NCBI GenBank assembly: GCA_964614515.1
Contig: CAZTPJ010000025.1
Coordinates: forward strand, 1 to 46,189
Direction: 5' to 3'
Length of the DNA: 46,189 nucleotides
DNA from: CAZTPJ01 sp964614515
Lineage (GTDB): Bacteria > Planctomycetota > Phycisphaerae > Phycisphaerales > UBA1924
Within the stretch, counting starts at the first letter, position 1, and each line of letters begins with the position of its first letter. The position numbers and the translations under genes were made by a program. Below, piece after piece: positions 1 to 8,344 of this stretch. The notes under the pieces are model-generated. The model searched no databases and was not told the DNA's origin. It saw nothing but the letters and a program-made list of their open reading frames with translations.

Positions 1-2
1 CG

Positions 3-1597
3 GTGATTCGGGTGGGCGCGCCCGTAGGGGCGTCGTTTGTTGTGCTGGTTGGCTCGCTCGATCTCAGCGGCCAGTTGTCGCTCGAGGGCGGATACTTGTG
101 GACGACGGATCTGTCGATCGGCGCTCCGGCCGTGCGCGGCGCGATCAAGACGCGAACGCTCGCGCGGGCGTCTGGGCCGGTGTTCATCAATCCGTTCGCC
201 GAACCCGGGCGCGAAGGCGAGGGGGTGGGGCGGACGGTTGGTCGCGTGCTCGACGGCGGCGTGGTGACCTCGCCCGAGGATGTGCTGTTGTACCTCGACA
301 ACGCCTCGCACACGCAGGCCGCGCAGATCGTCACCGCGATTCAGACTCGATTCCCCGATGGTCCCGGCCGAGAGCCGACCGCCCGCGGGCGCAGCGATCA
401 ACAGGTCTATCTGAAAGTGCCGCACCGATACGTGGATAATCCGGCGGAGTTCATCGAGATCGTCAAGTTCATCAACCCCTCTGCGCTGCAGTTTCCGCAG
501 GAGTTCGCCAAGCGATACACCGAAGCGCTCAAGAACGAGACCTGGCTGGCGTGGGAACTTTCGCACTGCCTGATTGCCATCGGCGAGGCGTCGATTCCGT
601 TCGTGCGGCCGTTGTATGACTACGCTGATCCGACGACGCGACTTGCAGCGCTTCGGGCGGGGTCGAAACTCGGCGATGCGCGGGCCGCGCCGGAACTCAA
701 GGAGATGGCGCTGCACGGCCCGGACACGATGCGTGCCGAGGCGATCACGCTGCTTGGCGAGCTCAACGCGGGCCCGACGGTGGACATCACGCTGCGCGAG
801 TTGCTGGCCGCGCCCCAACTTGATGTGCGTGTGGCGGCGTATGAAGCGCTGGCGGAGCGGGCGGAGCGCGTGCAGTATGCGCGGCTGATGCGCGAGGGCG
901 TGAGCACCGCGCGCGGGCTGGACTTTGAAGCCATCAGCGCCCTGGCCGAGCAGCGAGCCCAGATCGACCTCCCCGGCGCCACGATTCAAGGGATCGCCAG
1001 ACAGCCGATCTCTGGCAAGTTCCTGCTCGATCAGGTTCAACACGGCGATCCGCTCGTCTACGTTTCGCAGCACGGGCGACCGCGCATCACGCTCTTTGGC
1101 GAGCCGAAAGTCGTGACGCCGATGCTCGTGTCGGCGTGGTCCGATCGCCTCATGCTCCGCAGCGATGGGCCCAGCGATGAACTGCACATTTATTACCGCG
1201 ACTCCCGCACCGGCAAAGTCACACGGCAGCGCATCAAGCCCGACGTTGTTCGCCTGATCGAGTTCATGGCGCACGAGCCGCGCCCCCAGGACCNNNNNNN
1301 NNNGGACTTGGCCTGACATATTCCGAAGTCGTCGGCGCGCTGGCGGAGATTCAGAAACAGGGTGGGATCGACGCGAGTTTCGCCACCGAGCAGGAACGCC
1401 TCCAGGCCGCGCTGCTCAAAGCGACCCGTGGAACCTCCGTTACCCATCGGCCCGAGACCGACTCCGACCCGCCCATGGGAATGGAGTCGCCCATGGAGCC
1501 CACAACGGTTGATCCCGGCGAAGCGCCCACGGTCCCGGCCGTCGAACGACGCTCGATCATCGTGCCGCTCAGCCCGCGTCCGGGCAAAGACCGATGA
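3..1597 (+). CDS. flgI: FlgI-type P-ring domain / HEAT-repeat protein, 5' partial, broken by assembly gap
   Basis: The gene enters from outside the window. Residues about 1-155 resemble the FlgI family of flagellar P-ring proteins: a GGYLWTTDL stretch like the 'RGGTLL.TPL' strand, GRVLDGGVVTSPEDV, a 'LYLDNASHTQAAQIVTAIQ' segment and VKVPHRYVDNPAEFIEIV. Residues about 165-330 are helical HEAT-like repeats with Ala/Leu pairs. FlgI proper forms the periplasmic P ring around the flagellar rod; the repeat tail is not part of classical FlgI. Ten Ns at 1294-1303 interrupt the gene. The frame that continues after the gap (1304-1597, beginning GLGLTYSEVVGALAEIQKQ and ending PRPGKDR-stop) is coding-like but is one base out of register with ten Ns, so the true gap length is not ten. 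The apparent stop at 1314-1316 is an artefact. The family call is moderately sure; a flagellar role is inferred. Confidence 0.65.
1294..1303. other. Assembly gap (10 N)
   Basis: Ten consecutive Ns lie inside the FlgI/HEAT gene. The upstream codon register and the downstream coding register differ by one base if the gap is taken as ten, so the run is a placeholder of unknown length. A real gap of 8, 11, 14 and so on would join the frames. Confidence 0.98.
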
Positions 1598-1743
1598 AAG
1601 GGAACACAGCGGATGTGCAATCTCGGTTCATGCGGCGGCCCGGGTCGGCCGACGCGTGACGGCCGGCAGACCTACCGGTGGTCGTGGTTGTGAATTGCCG
1701 GGCCGCGATGGATTGTGGATGACTGGCACGGCGGAGCGGTGTA

Positions 1744-1773
1744 TTGTTTGGCTGATGCGACCCACGTTACGAT
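1744..1773 (+). promoter_or_regulatory. Possible sigma70-like promoter of smc
   Basis: The 258-bp spacer 1598-1855 ahead of smc holds TTGTTT (1744-1749), an 18-bp spacer and TACGAT (1768-1773), a fair match to -35/-10 boxes. A GGGAGG ribosome-binding site lies at 1840-1845, ten bases before the smc ATG. No gene is visible in the rest of the spacer. The promoter is a pattern match only. Confidence 0.3.
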
Positions 1774-1855
1774 GTGCGACGCGGGCACGGAAGCCCATTG
1801 ACACGAGCAGACTCGTCGGTGCGCTGACGAGGGGTGACAGGGAGGTTGCCTGACG

Positions 1856-4800
1856 ATGCGACTTGCCAAACTCACGGTGTGTGGCTTCAAGAGTTTCGCC
1901 GACGAAACCGTCTTCACGTTTGATGACGCGATCACGGGGATCGTCGGTCCGAACGGCTGCGGCAAGTCCAACGTCGTCGATGCCATCAAGTGGGTTCTCG
2001 GCGAGCGATCAAGCAAGAGCCTTCGCGGGAAGGAAATGCTCGATGTCGTCTTCGCGGGGTCGGCCTCGCGAGCGCCGTCGGGCTTGGCGTGGGTGCGCCT
2101 GACGTTTGAGAATCCCGAGGAGGGCGACAGCGAGGCCCGAAGGCATGAAGGCGGGGAAGAGCAAGGCGCTCAGGTTGGAGACGGTGAAGAGACAGGAAGC
2201 CCGACCGTCAGGGAGGGCTCTGCTCCAGTAGGAAGCCCGACCATAAGGGAGGGCTTGGCTTCATCGTCAGCGCACGCGCCCGAAACCCGCCACGGAGTGG
2301 CGGGCCACCCAGGAAGTCTGACCGCCGCCCCCGGCCGTCAACACCTCCTCGATGATGAAGACACGGACTCTGAATCGGGCCTGATCGATCGTGCGGCGAA
2401 CGTGCGGCGCGGCCTGCCCATCGACGCCGATGTTGTCGAAGTCGAACGCCGCCTGCATCGCGACGGCACGAGCCACTATCTCATCAACGGGCGCAAGGCC
2501 CGCCTGAAGGACATTCGCGACCTGTTCCTCGACACGGGGATCGGGGCGGATGCGTATTCGATCATCGAGCAGGGCAAGGTGGATGCGATGCTTCTCGCGT
2601 CGCCGATGGAACGTCGGACGATCTTTGAAGAGGCCGCGGGCATCGCCAAGTACAAGCAGCGCCGCATCGAGGCCTCGCGAAAACTTGAGAAGGCCGAAGC
2701 GAACCTCGCGCTGACGCGGGAACAACTCGCGACGACCGAGCGCCGCCTGCGCATCGTCAAGGGTCAGGCCGCCAAGGCGCGCAAGTGGGTCGATCTGGAT
2801 ATCCAACTCAAGTCCGCGCGAATGGCCCTCGCGTTCGACCAGTACGACGAACTCGTGTCGCGACTGGAGACGCTCGACGCGCGGTCCGCCGAGATCGAGA
2901 GCCTTCGCGCCACGGCCGGCGAAGCCCTCACCCTCGCCGAAGCCGCCAAACAGGAAGCCGAACTCTCGCGGCACGAAAGCCTCTCACGCCTTCGCGCGAT
3001 CGAACAGGATCGAACATCCGCGCAGCACACGGCCGACTCCGCTCGACAGCGCGTCGAGCTCGTCGAGCGGGCGCTCGAAGAAACTCGCCGACAAGGCGAG
3101 AAGGACACCGCGCGTGCGGGCGAACTGGCTCGCCGTGCGTCCGACCTGTCGCAGCGCCTCGCCTCGCTTGTGGCGCGGGCGGAGGAAATCTCAACGGAAG
3201 TCATCGAGTCGCAGCGCCGCCTTGATGATGTCGCCACACAGCGCGCCGGGGCGCTCGAAGACATCGCCGTGGCCCGGGCGCACCTGACCGAACGGCGCGA
3301 CGCGGCCGCGGGCATTGATCGAGATCGCTCCGCCCTGCTCGCCTCCATCGAAGCCGAACAGCGACGGCGCGCCTCGCTCGAAGATCAGGTGTCGCGTGCG
3401 TCGGAGCGTGCGTCCGCGCTGGCGGGCGAGTATGAAGGCGTGGCCCGGGCCGTGGCCGACGGCGAAACCGCGATGGCGCAGCGGACGAGCCGCATCGCGG
3501 AGTTGGAGACGCAACTGTCGCGGGATGATGAGGCTGACGCCGCGCTCGCGCACGACCGTCGCGCGGTGTCGGATCGTCTGGCGGATCTTGAGCAGCGTCA
3601 CCTTCGCCTTGAGGGTCGTCGCGGCACGCTTGAGGAGATGGTGGCGTCGCGCGTGGGCCTGGGTGAAGCGGCGCGCGATGTGCTCGAACGACATGCGCGA
3701 GGCAAGGGCTTCGCCGGTGTCATCGCGCCCCTTGCGGACCTGATCGAAGCGGATTCGCAGCACGCCCCGGCCGTGGAAGCCGCGCTTGGCCCGGCGATGC
3801 AGGCGCTGGCCGTGGCGTCGTCGATGGCGATGCCGTCGTCGGATGAACTTGCGACGCTGGGTGGTCGCGTGATGTTCGTGCCGCTGGCGGGGGGGGGCGA
3901 GGTCATCCCCGGCGAGGGGCCTGAGGCTCGCCTGCCAGACGCGGTGCGCCGACTGCGCCCGCTGGTTCGCGCGAGCGGTTCGCTCGATGCCGCGACGGCC
4001 ATGCTCGTCGAACGTGTGCTGGATCGCTGGCTGACATCGACCTTTGTTGTCGATTCGCTTGACGGCGCGATGTTGCTTGCCGCCGGCCCGCTTTCCGGTT
4101 GCCGACTGGTGACGAGCGATGGCGCGGTGGTGGAGGGTGACGGGCGCGTGCTGGCCGGGCCGATGGTGGATGCCTCGGGCGAGCCGGCGGGAATGCTCCA
4201 GCGTCGGACGGAACTTGAGTCGATTCGCGGCGATGTTGCGTTGCTGGAGGCCGCGATGTCGCAGGAATCATCGCTGCTGGCGAGCGTTGATGGCCGTGCG
4301 GAGGAGATCGCGAATCGTCGGCGCGACGCGCGGACGCAGATCGCGGCGGAGCAGCGAACGCTGGCGGCGGAGACGGCGCGTGTGGAGCATCAGCGGCATC
4401 AACTCGGCCGTGTGGCGCAGGACATGACGCACATCGAGTCCGAGCGTCAGCGGCTTGCAGCGCTTTCGGCGCGGCTCGATGGCGACGTCACGGCCCTGGT
4501 CGAACGCGCTGAGCGCCTCGGGCGATTGCACGAAGAAATGTCCGCCGCCGCCGAGGCCGCCCAACGCGACGTGGCGAACAAGCAAACGCAGGTGGAGCAG
4601 GCGACGGAGCAACTCACGGCCGCGCGCATCGAAACGAGTCGACTCGGCGAAGCGGCGGCGGCGTTGGCGCGTGAACAGCGTCAGGTTGAAACGGACCTTG
4701 CGGATGTCGAGCGTGAGCGTCGTGCGGCCGCGCATCAGATCGAGGAACTTGACCGCCGCGTGCAGGCGCACGTTGAAGCGATTGCGGCCGCGAGAGCGGA

Positions 4801-5965
4801 GATTGAATCGTCGCGTGTTCGCGCGGAATCGCTGGCGGATGAGGCGGCGAAGGAACGTGCGAAGGGTCACGAGTTTGAAGAGGCGTGCCGCGCATGTGGC
4901 GAGGGCGTCGTGGCGGCGCGGTCGCGACTGAATGAGATCGAGGGCGATGCGCGCGAGGTCGAGTTCGCGAGGCGCGAGGCGCAGGTGAAGCGCGAATCGC
5001 TCGAAGAGCGATGCCGTGAGGACCTGTCGCTCGACCTCGCATGGGAGCACGCGGAGTATCGCGCGATGATGGCCGGGGGTGATGTGGCCCGGATCGTCCC
5101 CGCGGAAGCGCAGCCGGAGATCGAAACGCTGCGCGATGAGATTCGCCGACTCGGCAACGTCAACCTTCAGGCGATCGATGAAGAATCGCAACTCGAATCC
5201 CGCAACGAGACGTTGATCGCGCAGGTGGCCGACATCGACACGGCCCGCGTGAAACTCGAAGAACTCATCACCGCGCTCAACGAGGCCAGCCGCACGCGGT
5301 TCGCCGAGGTCTTCGCCGCGATTCAGGAGCATTTTTCCAGTCCGAGCGGGATGTTCCGTCGTCTCTTTGGCGGCGGCCGCGCGGAAGTGCGCCTCATGCC
5401 GCTCATCAAGGAAGTCGAAGGCCCCGAGGGCACACGCAAGGTCGAGACGGACGAGATCGACCTGCTCGAAAGCGGGATCGAAGTCGTCGCCAAGCCCCCG
5501 GGCAAGGAGCCGCGAGCCATCAGCCAACTCTCGGGTGGTGAAAAAACGCTCACGGCCGTGGCGCTGCTGCTCTCGATCTTCCGCAGCAAGCCGAGTTGCT
5601 TCTGCATTCTTGACGAAGTTGACGCGGCGCTGGACGACGCGAACGTCGGTCGATTCTGTGATGTCATTCGCGCGTTCACCACGCACTCGCACTTCATCGT
5701 CATCACGCACAACAAGAAGACGATGCAGGCGGCCGATCGCCTCTTCGGCGTGACGATGCAGGAAAAGGGCGTGAGCAAGCGCGTCAGCGTCCGCTTCGAG
5801 CAGGTCGAACACGACGATGCGCCGACGCGCCGGAAGGCTGAGGTCGTGGCGGATTCCGTCGCGCCGGATGCCGACGACTTCGCCGAGGGCGAGACGGCGT
5901 CCAACGGCGGGCGTGCGCTGCTGCGCCGGGCGCTGGCCGGGATGCGCGAAAAGGCCGCGGACTGA
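1856..5965 (+). CDS. smc: Chromosome segregation protein SMC with N-terminal repeat-derived insertion
   Basis: SMC is the ATPase of the bacterial condensin complex (with ScpA/ScpB), which folds and segregates the chromosome. Visible are the N-terminal head with Walker A GPNGCGKSN (residues about 32-40), the head segment around YSIIEQGKVD, long coiled coils rich in Ala/Glu/Arg (about 270-615 and 790-1130), a hinge (about 616-780, from GFAGVIAPLADLIEADSQ), and the C-terminal head with signature LSGGEK (about 1224) and Walker B CILDEVDAALDD. At 1369 residues it is far longer than the usual ~1190. About 95 residues (roughly 89-185, nt 2120-2410) are inserted between the strand VRLTFENPEE and DADVVEVERRLHRDG, where other SMCs have a short loop. 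The insert is low-complexity and carries several palindromic repeats. ATG with GGGAGG ten bases upstream. Family call certain. Confidence 0.97.
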   Translation: MRLAKLTVCGFKSFADETVFTFDDAITGIVGPNGCGKSNVVDAIKWVLGERSSKSLRGKEMLDVVFAGSASRAPSGLAWVRLTFENPEEGDSEARRHEGGEEQGAQVGDGEETGSPTVREGSAPVGSPTIREGLASSSAHAPETRHGVAGHPGSLTAAPGRQHLLDDEDTDSESGLIDRAANVRRGLPIDADVVEVERRLHRDGTSHYLINGRKARLKDIRDLFLDTGIGADAYSIIEQGKVDAMLLASPMERRTIFEEAAGIAKYKQRRIEASRKLEKAEANLALTREQLATTERRLRIVKGQAAKARKWVDLDIQLKSARMALAFDQYDELVSRLETLDARSAEIESLRATAGEALTLAEAAKQEAELSRHESLSRLRAIEQDRTSAQHTADSARQRVELVERALEETRRQGEKDTARAGELARRASDLSQRLASLVARAEEISTEVIESQRRLDDVATQRAGALEDIAVARAHLTERRDAAAGIDRDRSALLASIEAEQRRRASLEDQVSRASERASALAGEYEGVARAVADGETAMAQRTSRIAELETQLSRDDEADAALAHDRRAVSDRLADLEQRHLRLEGRRGTLEEMVASRVGLGEAARDVLERHARGKGFAGVIAPLADLIEADSQHAPAVEAALGPAMQALAVASSMAMPSSDELATLGGRVMFVPLAGGGEVIPGEGPEARLPDAVRRLRPLVRASGSLDAATAMLVERVLDRWLTSTFVVDSLDGAMLLAAGPLSGCRLVTSDGAVVEGDGRVLAGPMVDASGEPAGMLQRRTELESIRGDVALLEAAMSQESSLLASVDGRAEEIANRRRDARTQIAAEQRTLAAETARVEHQRHQLGRVAQDMTHIESERQRLAALSARLDGDVTALVERAERLGRLHEEMSAAAEAAQRDVANKQTQVEQATEQLTAARIETSRLGEAAAALAREQRQVETDLADVERERRAAAHQIEELDRRVQAHVEAIAAARAEIESSRVRAESLADEAAKERAKGHEFEEACRACGEGVVAARSRLNEIEGDAREVEFARREAQVKRESLEERCREDLSLDLAWEHAEYRAMMAGGDVARIVPAEAQPEIETLRDEIRRLGNVNLQAIDEESQLESRNETLIAQVADIDTARVKLEELITALNEASRTRFAEVFAAIQEHFSSPSGMFRRLFGGGRAEVRLMPLIKEVEGPEGTRKVETDEIDLLESGIEVVAKPPGKEPRAISQLSGGEKTLTAVALLLSIFRSKPSCFCILDEVDAALDDANVGRFCDVIRAFTTHSHFIVITHNKKTMQAADRLFGVTMQEKGVSKRVSVRFEQVEHDDAPTRRKAEVVADSVAPDADDFAEGETASNGGRALLRRALAGMREKAAD
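2135..2304 (+). repeat. Palindromic repeat copies inside smc
   Basis: Four repeat copies lie in frame within the smc insertion. One at 2135-2151 (CCGAAGGCATGAAG core) matches the tandem array near 21310-21415. Two copies at 2196-2219 and 2232-2255 have the form AGCCC-11 nt-GGGCT. One at 2286-2304, CCCGCCACGGAGTGGCGGG, has an 8-bp perfect stem around GGA; its core GCCACGGAGTGGC recurs at 21452-21464 and 21482-21494. All remain open in the smc frame. Confidence 0.85.
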
Positions 5966-5975
5966 TCGCGCGTGC

Positions 5976-6002
5976 CCCGACAATCCGCTTCGGATTGTCG
6001 GG
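5976..6002. terminator. Perfect 12-bp hairpin after smc
   Basis: CCCGACAATCCG, loop CTT, then CGGATTGTCGGG form a perfect 12-bp stem 11 bases after the smc stop. There is no T-run, so it may be a Rho-assisted or weak terminator, or simply a member of the palindromic repeat family at 37372-37398, which shares the inner TCCGAAGCGGA (read on the opposite strand) but has wholly different outer arms. The structure is certain, the function inferred. Confidence 0.6.
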
Positions 6003-6056
6003 TGATGCGCTCGATTGAACGCGCGTTGTCTTGTCGCGCGTTGGACACCACAGAGA

Positions 6057-6086
6057 GGCGGGCGAGACGCCCGCTCCACCGGATCC
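6057..6086. repeat. GGCGGGCGAGACGCCCGC palindromic repeat
   Basis: A copy of the most frequent repeat family, with core GCGGGCGAGACGCCCGC followed by TCCACCGGATCC. The same core and flank occur inverted at 8166-8234 and again at 36092-36121. It lies in the 278-bp spacer between smc and the transporter gene; nothing else is recognised there. Confidence 0.85.
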
Positions 6087-6243
6087 AAAGGAACCTTGCG
6101 GACGCCACGCGCCCGACTCTGGCGAAGCGCCGGAATCGGGTCACGTCGCGACTTGTGCCCGGGACTGGTATCGTGTACGCTGTTGATCCCCCGTGGGGAA
6201 AGCGGGGCATTTCCATCGACGCAACACACGCGGAACATCTGTC

Positions 6244-8142
6244 ATGGCACAAGGCAAGTCTCGCTTCGGCGTTCTGGACCTGATCGAATGGATCGGCAAC
6301 AAGTTGCCGGAGCCGGCGATTCTCTTCGTACTCGGCGCACTGCTGGTCATGGCGATCTCGCAGGTCGCCGTCTGGCAGGCCTGGGCCGTGCAGCCCAAGA
6401 AACTCGTGCAGGTGATGGAGGTTGTGGTCGATGACGCGGGCCAGCCGGTGCTTGATCCCGAGACGGGCCAGCCGCAGCAACGCCCGAAACTCGATGCGAG
6501 CGGGCACCCCGTCACCGATCTCGTCGATGATCTTTCACGCAACAACGGCCAGCCGATCCGCGCCCGCGGCCTGCTGTCGGGCGATGGACTGTATTGGGCG
6601 CTGTCGTCGATGGTGGACAACTTCGTGCGTTTCCCGCCGTTGGGCATCGTGCTTGTCGGGATGTTGGGCATCGGCGTGGCGGAGCGCACGGGGTTTATCG
6701 GCGCAGGGCTGAAGGCGTTCATGCTGGTGGTGCCAAAGAAGTTGCTCACGCCGACGATGGTCTTTCTCGGCATCATGTCGAGTCTTGGAACCGATGCGGG
6801 GTATGTCGTGCTGCCGCCGGTGGCCGCGGCCTTGTACAAGAGCGTGGGGCGTTCACCGCTGGCGGGGATCGCGGCCGTGTTTGCCGGTGTCGCCGCCGGG
6901 TTCAACGCGAACCTGCTCATCACGAGTCTTGATCCGCTGCTGGCCGGGTTCACCGGCCCGGCCGCGCAGACCATCGATCCGTCGTACACCGTCAATCCCG
7001 CGTGCAACTGGTGGTTCATGATCGCCTCGACGATCGTCATCACGGCCGCGGGCTGGATCACCAGCGACTGGATCGTGGAGCGTCGCATGTCCAGGCGTCC
7101 GGCAAGCGAGGGCGGCCCTGGCGAGGCGGATGCGAGCGATGCCGAGGCGCAGCGACTTTCGCCGCGCGAGGTGCGGGCGCTGTGGTGGAGCCTGGCGAGC
7201 GTTGTCGGGGCGTCCGCGGTGTTTGTCATCATGACGCTCACGCCCAATGCGCCGCTGGATGACTATCTTCGGGCGCCCGATGGCGCGAAGGTCACGCGAG
7301 GCGAGATCATCGCCGCGCACGAGGGCAACCCCGCCAACAACCCGCGCATCGCTGAACTCATGGACGGCCCGCTCGCGGGCCTCAATCTGGCGCCCATCGC
7401 CACCGCCCCCGGCGGCGAAGCGTCCGACACGATCAAAGATCCGCGCAAGCGACTGCCCGACAGCGTGCGCGGCCCCGGCCTGGGCGATCACTTCGACCGC
7501 TGGGTCGAGTCCATCGTGCCCATACTCTTCATCCTCTTCCTCCTGCCGGGCGTTGTCTACGGCGTGGCTGTGGGCAAACTCCGCGCGGGCAAGGATGTCG
7601 CGTCGATGATGGTCGATTCGATGTCCTATATGGCGCCGATCATTGTGTTGGCGTTCTTCGCGGCGCAGTTCATCGAATACTTCAAGTTCTCGAATCTCGA
7701 TCGGATGCTCGCGTACACCGGCGGGGAGATGCTCGCGCGATCGGGCCTGACGCCGAGCCTGCTCATGGTCGCGTTCGTACTCGTGACGATGTTCTTCAAC
7801 CTGTTCGTCGGGTCGATGAGCGCGAAGTACGCCATGTTCGCGCCGATCTTCGTGCCGATGTTCATGCTCGTGGGCATCAGTCCGGAACTGACACAGGCCG
7901 CGTATCGCATCGGCGACTCGACCACCAACACCATCACGCCGCTCAATGCGTACCTGGTCATCATTCTCGTGGTGATGCAGAAGTACGCGCCGAAGGCGGG
8001 GATGGGCACGCTCATCGCCATGATGATGCCGTTCTCCATCGTGTTCACCATCGTCTGGCTCGCGATGTTGCTGATCTGGATGCAACTGGGCATTCCGCTC
8101 GGCATCGACGGGCCATTGACCTACTCCCCGGCCACACCCTGA
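6244..8142 (+). CDS. AbgT-family transporter
   Basis: A multi-spanning membrane protein of the AbgT family, whose members import p-aminobenzoyl-glutamate or export sulfonamide-like compounds. Diagnostic stretches are FPPLGIVLVGMLGIGVAERT, GTDAGYVVLPPVAAALY, FAGVAAGFNANLL, FAPIFVPMFMLVGISPE and the C-terminal VWLAMLLIWMQLGIPLG. About a dozen hydrophobic segments are visible. At 632 residues it is longer than the ~510 of E. coli AbgT. The extra length lies in two hydrophilic loops: residues about 50-105 (DAGQPVLDPETGQPQQRPKL and following) and about 340-415. ATG 6244 begins MAQGKSRFGVLDLIEWIGNK, where homologues start; an in-frame upstream extension to 6193 is unlikely. The substrate cannot be told from sequence, and the neighbours give no clue. 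Confidence 0.88.
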   Translation: MAQGKSRFGVLDLIEWIGNKLPEPAILFVLGALLVMAISQVAVWQAWAVQPKKLVQVMEVVVDDAGQPVLDPETGQPQQRPKLDASGHPVTDLVDDLSRNNGQPIRARGLLSGDGLYWALSSMVDNFVRFPPLGIVLVGMLGIGVAERTGFIGAGLKAFMLVVPKKLLTPTMVFLGIMSSLGTDAGYVVLPPVAAALYKSVGRSPLAGIAAVFAGVAAGFNANLLITSLDPLLAGFTGPAAQTIDPSYTVNPACNWWFMIASTIVITAAGWITSDWIVERRMSRRPASEGGPGEADASDAEAQRLSPREVRALWWSLASVVGASAVFVIMTLTPNAPLDDYLRAPDGAKVTRGEIIAAHEGNPANNPRIAELMDGPLAGLNLAPIATAPGGEASDTIKDPRKRLPDSVRGPGLGDHFDRWVESIVPILFILFLLPGVVYGVAVGKLRAGKDVASMMVDSMSYMAPIIVLAFFAAQFIEYFKFSNLDRMLAYTGGEMLARSGLTPSLLMVAFVLVTMFFNLFVGSMSAKYAMFAPIFVPMFMLVGISPELTQAAYRIGDSTTNTITPLNAYLVIILVVMQKYAPKAGMGTLIAMMMPFSIVFTIVWLAMLLIWMQLGIPLGIDGPLTYSPATP

Positions 8143-8165
8143 CAGGGGCAACCGCACACTCAGGT

Positions 8166-8234
8166 GGATCCGGTGGGGCGGGCGTCTCACCCGCCTTCAA
8201 GTTTGGATCCGGTGGGGCGGGCGTCTCGCCCGCC
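8166..8234. repeat. Two direct copies of the GGATCC-GGTGGGGCGGGCGTCTC repeat
   Basis: Copies at 8166-8195 and 8205-8234 run GGATCCGGTGGGGCGGGCGT, CTC, then ACCCGCC or GCCCGCC. They fill much of the 202-bp spacer between the transporter and cinA. They are inverted relative to 6057-6086 and share its GGATCC flank. They could act as a transcript-end hairpin. Confidence 0.85.
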
Positions 8235-8344
8235 TCCGGTGGCGTCCGATGGGCGATGGCTCGTTCATCGGCACATGCGTCAACTATCCTGCGTTTGCGC
8301 TTGCATCCTGACGGCATCGCGCACGCAGGCAACAATCCCCGCGA

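Noticed and set aside
4268..6238. 656-codon open frame antisense to smc
   Set aside because: Arg/His/Leu-rich composition of a shadow frame in GC-rich DNA; no family motifs, and the opposite strand is certain smc.
8147..8340. Short proteins in the spacer before cinA (VGRAS.PP type)
   Set aside because: These are translations of the palindromic repeats, with no independent coding signal.
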